A program made the position numbers and the translations under genes. The notes beneath the pieces were generated by a model that worked only from the letters and a program-made list of their open reading frames with translations, made no database searches and was not told the origin of the DNA. From Candidatus Brocadiia bacterium (GTDB taxonomy: Bacteria > Planctomycetota > PUPC01 > DSUN01), in contig JADHXT010000049.1 of assembly GCA_016782825.1 (NCBI GenBank), positions 1-13,966 of the forward strand: 13,966 bases of DNA, in the 5' to 3' direction. Shown one piece after another: positions 8,335 through 13,966 of the stretch. Numbering within the stretch: position 1 is the stretch's first letter; each line of letters begins with the position of its first letter.

Positions 8335-9465
8335 CTACCCATCGCCGTCCGCCATCGTCACGAGCACCCTGTCCCAGCGGTTGGTGTACCAGTCCCAGTC
8401 GGGGAGGATGTCGTTGAAGCAGTACTTGTAGTAGACCCAGAAGGACCTGCCGACGACCTCGTTGTCGTGGCCCATGCTGACGATCGAGGGGTAGTCGTGC
8501 AGGTGGTCGTCGGCGTGGACGGTCTGCCAGTCGGTCCAGTGGATGCCGTCCTTGGAGAACGCGATCAGGACGGAGCCCGCGTTCAGTCGCTCGCCTTTCG
8601 GCCCCGTGTGCTTCCCGTGTCGGGTGACCAGCACGAAGGCGTCGAGGTAGCTGCTGTATGCCGCATCCCCGTGCAGGTAGCCCCTGGGCTCGAGGTTCAG
8701 GGACGTGAATCTCCCCCCTCGACCGCTCTCGCCCCATTCCCCGTCGCAGTACTTGTGCCAGGGAGCGACCTCCAGCCTGTCCGCGGCCTCGAGCACGTCG
8801 GCCACCTTGGCTCTGGCGACAGCCATTCCCTGGCTGAAGGTGTCGGGGCTGTCTCGGGTATCGGTGTAGTAGAGGTAGAAGTCGCCGTCCCGGATGGCAT
8901 AGTTCGCCAGACCCATGTTCCCAAACGCGTGGTGGCCGCCGACGCTGCCGCTGCGCCAGTGGTCGAGCCAGGTGTCATACGACAGCTCGGGCCCGATGAT
9001 GTGTCCGCACCACCGGAACGAGTGGCCGCCGTCCTTCGAGATGGCGATCCCCAGCCGGAAGTACGTCCCGTCCCGTGTCTCCAGCGTCCACTCCGTGTGC
9101 ATGAACGCCAGGATGTGGCCGCGGCCGCGATCGAGATACACGTTGGCGAGGGTCGGGCCGTCTCCCCAGAGATGGTCCTCGGCGAAGCCGAACTTCGTGT
9201 TCGTGTAGGCGTCGGGCAGCCCCTCGAGCTCGGAGCGGGCGAGGAGGGTCTCGAAGGGCTCCTCGGGAGGGCCCGAGGTGCACACAATCTTCACCAGGTT
9301 GGTGCCGAACCACTTCCATCGCCCGTCGTCGACCAGGGCGAAGAGGCTGCCGTCGATGCCCCGGATGTCGAGTTCCCTCATCCGGTCGTGAGAGATGACA
9401 GTCTCGGGCTCGCCCACGGAGAACCTCGGTGCTTCAGAATCGAAGGGTCGGTTCACAGTGCTCAC
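8335..9465 (-). CDS. Beta-propeller glycosidase-like protein (GH43/GH32-type fold suspected), no signal peptide
   Basis: The protein has 376 aa from the GTG at 9465, whose GTGA overlaps the upstream stop codon (TGA at 9462-9464), a usual translational-coupling arrangement. An ATG at 9486 lacks a ribosome-binding site; a GTG at 9456 preceded by GAGGGAG is also possible. No start gives a signal peptide or membrane segment, so it is predicted to be cytoplasmic, unlike its neighbours. Repeated beta-blade patterns are visible: FGFAEDHLWGDGPTLANVYL (92-111), RLGIAISKDGGHSFRW (137-152), FYLYYTDTRD (196-205) and VLIAFSKDGIHWTDW (299-313). The two SKDGxxF/W segments are Asp-box-like. These features fit five-bladed propeller glycosidases (GH43, GH32/68, GH117, GH130 or sialidase-like), but I cannot assign a family or name the catalytic acids. 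Its place in the cluster suggests it acts on a sugar released by the secreted enzymes. Confidence 0.7.
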   Translation of the reverse strand: MSTVNRPFDSEAPRFSVGEPETVISHDRMRELDIRGIDGSLFALVDDGRWKWFGTNLVKIVCTSGPPEEPFETLLARSELEGLPDAYTNTKFGFAEDHLWGDGPTLANVYLDRGRGHILAFMHTEWTLETRDGTYFRLGIAISKDGGHSFRWCGHIIGPELSYDTWLDHWRSGSVGGHHAFGNMGLANYAIRDGDFYLYYTDTRDSPDTFSQGMAVARAKVADVLEAADRLEVAPWHKYCDGEWGESGRGGRFTSLNLEPRGYLHGDAAYSSYLDAFVLVTRHGKHTGPKGERLNAGSVLIAFSKDGIHWTDWQTVHADDHLHDYPSIVSMGHDNEVVGRSFWVYYKYCFNDILPDWDWYTNRWDRVLVTMADGDG

Positions 9466-12400
9466 TCCCTCGTCTGGCTCCTGCATACGAGTCTGAAGGT
9501 CATGCCTTCATTAGTGGACTTGTGAATGCCGTTCAGGTCGCACAGGTATACGATCTTCTTGTCCTTCCAGTCCGGCAGCACACAGGTCGTGCCAGGGAAC
9601 CGGCTCGCCTTGGCCACAGGATTCCAGTCGAAGGTCAGGCGTTCGACCACGCGGTGGACCCGGCCGGCGTCCGGCCCGGTGAAGGGGACGGCGTAGCAGG
9701 TGGCTTTGGGGTCGTAGTGCGTGTCCTTGCGGAGCTTCATGAACCTGCGGTGGCCCATGGCGAGGAAGCAGGCGTCCGCGGGCAGATCGCGGTAGCGCCT
9801 CTTGTGCATGATCGTGAGGCTTGTGTGCGAGAAGTAGATCCCGCGCGTGGTGGCGACATTGACAAAGCGGTGGTTGTAGCCGACCGCGGCGCCTATGACG
9901 CCGAGGTGATCGAGCTCGACGGGGGGCCTGGCGACGTGGATCAGTCCGCCGGGTCGGAGCCGCGCGGCGTACATTCTGCCCACCGTGGCACGAGCGGCCT
10001 CGATGGCCGGCTTGCCCAGGCCAAGGGTCGCGAACTCGTCATCGTCGAAGGTCCCCACGAGCACGAGATCGGCATCGACCAGAACGGACGTGATCCGCTC
10101 GTCCTTGAAGTACTTGCCCCTGGCGAAGTCGCTGCGCCAGGTCTTGCCGCCGTCGGCGCCGGTGAAGAGGCCCTTCGATTCGCCGGCGGCGATGATCACG
10201 TCGGCTTCTTCCTTTAGGGGCCTCGCGAACGCGACGGCTTCGCCGAACAGCGCGGTCGGGCCGGCGCCGTCGAAATCGATGCCGGTGGTGAGCCGCTTCC
10301 ACGACGCGCCGCCGTCCTCGCTCAGCCAGAGCCCGCTCTTGTGCTTGCCGCCAATGCGCGCGCCGCCGGCGCGAAGCACCTTCCTCGGGTCGGTCGGGTG
10401 GACGGCCACGGAGCGCACGGCCATGGCCTCGGGCGTCGAGGCCAGCCCGCCGTTGGCCTCCCGCCAGGTGCCGCCCCTGTCGGTGGAGACCAGGACACCG
10501 CGGGTCGGGCTGCGCGCGTAGAGCGTCTCGGGCGCCTCGTGGCACTGCACGATGCCCGTGATGCGGTTGCCGAGCTTCAAGGAGGCCGGGTCGGCCTTCG
10601 CGCGGGCCGGCTCCGGTGGGGTCTTGCCGCGCTCGAGCGTGATGCTGTCAACGCTGCCTCGGAACAGAACGGGGCTCTTGCCGGGGATCCCGCGGAAGAC
10701 GATGGCCGCGTCATGCTCCGCGGCGTGACGCGCCAGGAGCTTCTCGGTGGCGGGGCGCCAGGTCCTGCCGTCCGCCGAGGTGTAGCTTGTCGTGCGCCGG
10801 CCCCGACGCACGAGTCGCAGCCACCGGTGGCCTGGGTCCGCGACCGGCCAACTGGTCATGCGCGTGCTGGCCAAGTCGGGGTAGTCCGCCACCGCGCGGA
10901 TCCCCTTGCCGGCGGTCACGTAGATGCCGCAGATGTCGTCGTCGTAGTCCGCCACATACCGGCCTTCCCTGTTGCGGCCGTTCCTCGGCATGTCGTAGAT
11001 GCCGACCCAGTTGCCGCCGTGGATGCCGTTGCTCCGCGTCGAGTGCACGATGTCGGCGATGCGGACGGTCAGCGTGTAGTCGCCCTCGACCGCCTGCCGA
11101 GCCGCACAGAAGCCCTCGCCGGCAAACGAGATCACCCCGTCCTTGCAGCGCGAGCCGAGCGGATCGAGCCCGGGGCCGACCACGGTGAACTTCCAGGGGC
11201 CGTCGTTCCGGTTCTCAGCGGTCAGCCACAGGTCCTCGGTGGCATTGACCGAGTTGTTCCCGTCGTACCACAGCCGCGCCCACACGCGGCTCTTGCCTCT
11301 GGGCAGGACGCTCCTGAAGACGGCGCGGCCCTCGTTGTCGAGTGCGCGGACCGACCCGAGAAGCAGTTCGCCCACGAAGGCATCGATCTTGGCGAGCTTG
11401 TGCCCGCGGAGCTTCGGGACCGCGTGGATCTCCGCCAGGTTGTCCACCAGGACGCCATCGACGGTCGGCGTCTTGGCCTCCAGCGTCAGCAGCGGCAGGT
11501 CGCCCGCGTCGTCGCAGACGAAGTCGCTCGGCGCGAAGGGCCGGCGGGCGAAGCCCGGCCCCTCCCAGCTCATGTCGATCCTCAGATGCTCGTAGTCCTG
11601 CGGGCCTTTGAACGTGTCGAGCTCCAGGCGGTGCAGGCCCTCGCTCAGCGCGAGGGAGACCTGCTTGATCCCCGCGCTGTGGATGCCGTCGTTGTCGCAG
11701 ACCAGCTTCCCGTCGACCCGCAGACGGCTGCCGTCGCACGTGCCGGCCGACAGCACATACAGGCCGTCGGCAGGCACCCTCAGGTAGCCGGCGAACTGAA
11801 TGGCATAGTCCGTTCGCCGCTCCTCACGCACTGTGTCGTCGAGTCCCGTGACGGTGCCGATCTTGGCCGGCGTCAGCTCAGCGAAGTCGGGCAGCTTCAT
11901 CCACCGGCCTTTGCCGGGGGCAGCGTAGAACTTGTAGGCCAGTCCCGCCCGCACCTGCTTCGGCTTCGCCCGCGGGGCGAGGGCCGCCGTTCGCGGCCGC
12001 AGGACGACGGTCTTCTCCTGGTCGAAGATGTCGATGACCGTGAGGCGCACGCTCCTGGCCGGGCGGGGCGTGTCGAGCCGTCGCGAGAGCATGTACGGCG
12101 CGAGGTCGTGGGCGGTGACCATGGCCTCGCCCGTCGCACCGCTGTTGTCGAAGACCTCGATGCGGTATCCGAGCTGCGGCGAGGCGTTCCTGGGGATGGC
12201 CCAGCGGACCGATACCTGCTTGCCCCACGCCGTGGCAACCGCGTCAACGACGTCTGGCTTGTCGAGTGTCGGGAGGTCGGGCTGCTTGGTCGTGTAGCTC
12301 TTGTGGCCGCCGGCCTCCTTGACGAAGCTGTCGTAGCGGACGACCGTGCCGTCCTCGATGAGCATGAACCGCGCGCCGGGGGCGCACTTGATGGTGCCGG

Positions 12401-13040
12401 CCTTGTACCACTTCCCATCGACCCGGCCATAGCCCAGGCGGCGGTCGATGGAACGACGCACGTTCCCCGGAGCGAGAGCTTCAATGAAGGACCGGTTGCC
12501 CGCGATCCCCGTCGGGGCGCCCAGCACGCCGATGATGCTGTGGGTGTGCCAGGTGTCGCGCTCGATGTCCTTCACCCACCAGCCGACATAGGAGTACTTC
12601 CCGAGCTTCTTCTCGTGGGCAGGCTGATACACCCGCATGACGAAGCGATACCAGGCGTTGGGCCGCAGGAAGTCGGGCTTCCCCGCCGCCGCGCCCGACG
12701 CCCCCTCGGCGCCCTTGCCGGTGCGGTAGAACTGAGGCCCCTCGTGGACGCTCTTCTTGTGCCCCCAGATGTTCCAGAACATGCCTGGCCGTCCCTTCGG
12801 CCCGCGGGCGGGTACGCCGCCGTAGAAGTTGCCCTTCCTCGGGTGGAAGCCCGAGTTCCAGATCGCGTAGTAGGTGCCCGCGTCCCACCGGGGCCACCGG
12901 TGTTCCTTCATGAGGATATCCGAGTTGGTCTTGAACCCGTCGTCGTAGGGCGTGGCATCGGACGGCAGGGCGGTCAGAAGCACCAGGGTGGCTGCAGTTA
13001 ACGCCAGAACGTGGGCGAGGACATGTCTACATGCAGGCAT
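9462..13040 (-). CDS. Secreted multi-module protein: DUF3472-like, Fn3-like, PA14, Ig-like, LamG-like, Asp-box propeller
   Basis: The protein has 1192 aa from the ATG at 13040, with GAGGA at 13049-13053 eight nt upstream; in-frame ATGs at 13055 and 13115 lack this. A Sec signal (HVLALTAATLVLLTALPSDA) covers residues ~10-29. Modules in order: a DUF3472-like region ~52-250 (YYAIWNSGFHPRKGNFYGG, FWNIWG); an Fn3-like domain ~258-350; a PA14-type domain ~363-497 (FAGYLRVPADGLYVLSAGTC, RLRVDGKLVCDNDG, GLHRLELDTF); an Ig-like segment ~515-608; a LamG/DUF1349-like domain ~613-806; and a propeller from ~820 to the end with Asp-boxes STDRGGTW (852), SEDGGASW (907), GADGGKTW (961) and STNEGMTF (1175). 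PA14 and LamG-like modules usually bind glycans. Asp-box propellers occur in sialidases, xyloglucanases and non-enzymatic proteins, so activity is open. It is the first gene of the operon, directly facing the regulator, which suggests a lead role in binding or attacking the polymer. Confidence 0.82.
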   Translation of the reverse strand: MPACRHVLAHVLALTAATLVLLTALPSDATPYDDGFKTNSDILMKEHRWPRWDAGTYYAIWNSGFHPRKGNFYGGVPARGPKGRPGMFWNIWGHKKSVHEGPQFYRTGKGAEGASGAAAGKPDFLRPNAWYRFVMRVYQPAHEKKLGKYSYVGWWVKDIERDTWHTHSIIGVLGAPTGIAGNRSFIEALAPGNVRRSIDRRLGYGRVDGKWYKAGTIKCAPGARFMLIEDGTVVRYDSFVKEAGGHKSYTTKQPDLPTLDKPDVVDAVATAWGKQVSVRWAIPRNASPQLGYRIEVFDNSGATGEAMVTAHDLAPYMLSRRLDTPRPARSVRLTVIDIFDQEKTVVLRPRTAALAPRAKPKQVRAGLAYKFYAAPGKGRWMKLPDFAELTPAKIGTVTGLDDTVREERRTDYAIQFAGYLRVPADGLYVLSAGTCDGSRLRVDGKLVCDNDGIHSAGIKQVSLALSEGLHRLELDTFKGPQDYEHLRIDMSWEGPGFARRPFAPSDFVCDDAGDLPLLTLEAKTPTVDGVLVDNLAEIHAVPKLRGHKLAKIDAFVGELLLGSVRALDNEGRAVFRSVLPRGKSRVWARLWYDGNNSVNATEDLWLTAENRNDGPWKFTVVGPGLDPLGSRCKDGVISFAGEGFCAARQAVEGDYTLTVRIADIVHSTRSNGIHGGNWVGIYDMPRNGRNREGRYVADYDDDICGIYVTAGKGIRAVADYPDLASTRMTSWPVADPGHRWLRLVRRGRRTTSYTSADGRTWRPATEKLLARHAAEHDAAIVFRGIPGKSPVLFRGSVDSITLERGKTPPEPARAKADPASLKLGNRITGIVQCHEAPETLYARSPTRGVLVSTDRGGTWREANGGLASTPEAMAVRSVAVHPTDPRKVLRAGGARIGGKHKSGLWLSEDGGASWKRLTTGIDFDGAGPTALFGEAVAFARPLKEEADVIIAAGESKGLFTGADGGKTWRSDFARGKYFKDERITSVLVDADLVLVGTFDDDEFATLGLGKPAIEAARATVGRMYAARLRPGGLIHVARPPVELDHLGVIGAAVGYNHRFVNVATTRGIYFSHTSLTIMHKRRYRDLPADACFLAMGHRRFMKLRKDTHYDPKATCYAVPFTGPDAGRVHRVVERLTFDWNPVAKASRFPGTTCVLPDWKDKKIVYLCDLNGIHKSTNEGMTFRLVCRSQTRE

Positions 13041-13086
13041 TCTGGTCGTCCTCATGGAAGACGGTGTTTGAGTGTCCAGAGCTTCT

Positions 13087-13115
13087 AGGATATGGTGTAC
13101 GCTCAAGATCCGCAA
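13087..13115 (-). promoter_or_regulatory. Weak sigma70-like promoter candidate for the glycosidase operon
   Basis: On the minus strand TTGCGG (13110-13115) and TATCCT (13087-13092) are separated by 17 nt, placing transcription start about 40 nt before the ATG at 13040. The match to the -35 and -10 consensus is only partial, as expected for an activator-dependent promoter. Phyla suggested for this window can use divergent promoter sequences, so this is tentative. It lies in the spacer shared with the divergent AraC-type gene. Confidence 0.25.
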
Positions 13116-13135
13116 TGGCGCTTTGTTAGCTCGTG

Positions 13136-13966
13136 ATGTCGGAATGTAAACGCATGAAAGCCGAGCAACTCCTGGACATCCCTGAGAAACGCGAGGCCAT
13201 TGTGCCCGTCGACGCCGACGCCACGCGCTTCGCCGTCTGGCGTGTGGCTCGGGAGCGATGGGGCCCTGCCTTCCGGTACCGCTCCCCCCGCGCGGACACG
13301 CTGTTCTGTGGTCTCGTGCTCTCGGGCACGCTCGAGCAGTCCGACGGCGGCGCAGACACTGTGGAAGTACGAGCCGGCGAGGTGGTTCTGTGTGGGGCGG
13401 GAGGACCCCGCAGCCACATTGTCCACGATCCGGAGGGCGTGGAGCTGCTCATGTGGGTCGCGCTGAGCGGGCTGGCCACGGACATGGCCAGATCGCTCTT
13501 TCCCAGCCTGCCGACTGCCTTCGCCGTCGGACGCGTCCGGGCCATGGAGGCCCTTTTCACTGGCCTTCTGGAGGAGGCGGAGCGCGCGACTCCCGAGACA
13601 AGCCGTATCTGCGGATGCCTGGGCGAGGCCCTGTTGCTCCAGGCCGCTCGGGCGTCCCGCGAGCGGTTGGTCCCTCACTCCCGCCGCGAAGAGCAGTTCC
13701 TCCGCGTTCGCCGCTACATGCTGGACCGGCTCGACCAGCCGCTCACGGTTGGCGGCGTGGCCCTGGCTGAGAGGATCAGCCGGGTGTACCTCCACCGGCT
13801 CTTCAAGGAGTTCGAGGGGGAGTCGCCGCAAATCTGGATCCAGCGCCACCGCATGTCCCTCGCCGCCGAGCTCCTGCAAAGCGGAGCGCAGACCGTGGGG
13901 GAGGTGGCGCACGCCCTGGGCTGGGCAGATCCCTATGCCTTCTCACGTTCCTTCAAGCGGGTCATG
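13136..13966 (+). CDS. AraC-family transcriptional regulator with cupin-like sensor, C-terminus cut by window edge
   Basis: The reading frame is open from the ATG at 13136 to the window end, giving 277 codons; an ATG at 13154 is an alternative start, and neither has a strong ribosome-binding site. Residues ~25-115 have the beta-rich pattern of an AraC-type cupin ligand-binding domain (GTLEQSDGG, VRAGEVVLCGAGGPRSHIVH). Residues ~185-277 carry the double helix-turn-helix: helix pair one around LTVGGVALAERISRVYLHRL (203-222), then FKEFEGESPQIWIQRHR, and the second around TVGEVAHALGWADPYAFSRS (253-272) with FKRVM. Family members usually end about 10-20 residues later. Such proteins bind a sugar with the N-terminal domain and activate or repress neighbouring sugar genes. 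The gene is divergent from the glycosidase operon with about 95 bp between starts, so it is the likely local regulator. The inducer cannot be inferred. Confidence 0.9.
   Translation, partial: MSECKRMKAEQLLDIPEKREAIVPVDADATRFAVWRVARERWGPAFRYRSPRADTLFCGLVLSGTLEQSDGGADTVEVRAGEVVLCGAGGPRSHIVHDPEGVELLMWVALSGLATDMARSLFPSLPTAFAVGRVRAMEALFTGLLEEAERATPETSRICGCLGEALLLQAARASRERLVPHSRREEQFLRVRRYMLDRLDQPLTVGGVALAERISRVYLHRLFKEFEGESPQIWIQRHRMSLAAELLQSGAQTVGEVAHALGWADPYAFSRSFKRVM

Noticed and set aside
8283..8342. Extending the 771-aa glycosidase to the ATG at 8342
   Set aside because: It adds 20 residues in front of the signal peptide and overlaps the upstream gene, whereas the ATG at 8282 has a strong GAGGAG at good spacing.
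10341..13001. An 886-codon plus-strand open frame antisense to the modular protein
   Set aside because: Same compositional signature, no domain motif, and it lies wholly within the strongly supported minus-strand gene. Other long plus-strand frames (7125-8417, 8176-9525, 4553-5734) were rejected for the same reason.
13103..13912. A 269-codon minus-strand frame at the right end
   Set aside because: It is antisense to the AraC-type gene, whose double helix-turn-helix and cupin patterns are clear on the plus strand.

Overview
The window is one co-directional cluster of carbohydrate-active genes on the minus strand (read right to left), facing a plus-strand AraC-family regulator at the right edge. 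The DNA is GC-rich, so long spurious ORFs occur on every frame. The mix of secreted clan GH-D glycosidases, a GH127-like protein, and DUF3472, PA14, Fn3, NPCBM and Asp-box modules resembles polysaccharide-degradation loci of Planctomycetota, Lentisphaerota/Verrucomicrobiota, Hydrogenedentota or Armatimonadota. That taxonomic guess is inference from gene content; there is no rRNA or marker gene in the window. No tRNA, rRNA, insertion sequence, CRISPR array or integrase was seen.

Layout in order of minus-strand transcription: (A) 13040-9462, a secreted 1192-aa modular protein (DUF3472-like, Fn3-like, PA14, Ig-like, LamG-like, Asp-box propeller). (B) 9465-8335, a 376-aa beta-propeller glycosidase-like protein with no signal peptide, overlapping A's stop by 4 nt. 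(C) 8282-5967, a secreted 771-aa alpha-galactosidase-like protein. (D) 5869-2819, a secreted 1016-aa alpha-galactosidase-like protein with Fn3 and NPCBM modules. (E) 2785-575, a secreted 736-aa close paralogue of C. (F) 505 to beyond the left edge, the N-terminus of a GH127-like (DUF1680) protein. Junctions are a 4-nt overlap and gaps of 52, 97, 33 and 69 nt, which fits one operon. On the plus strand, from 13136 to the right edge, lies an AraC/cupin-type regulator that lacks only its last residues.

Working model (inference): an inducer derived from the target glycan is sensed by the AraC-type regulator, which acts in the roughly 95-bp divergent intergenic region. The operon exports several exo-acting glycosidases: three predicted retaining alpha-galactosidase-type enzymes and one beta-L-arabinofuranosidase-type enzyme. 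A large multi-module protein may bind or process the glycan at the surface. The family mix suggests a branched, galactose- and possibly arabinose-containing polysaccharide, but substrate cannot be read from the sequence. No SusC/SusD pair, ABC transporter, PTS or sugar kinase lies within the window.

No wholly new system is evident. The points most worth checking are the six-module architecture of A, the two close paralogues C and E flanking a third clan-D enzyme, the C-terminal module shared by C, D and E, and the apparently unexported propeller enzyme B.
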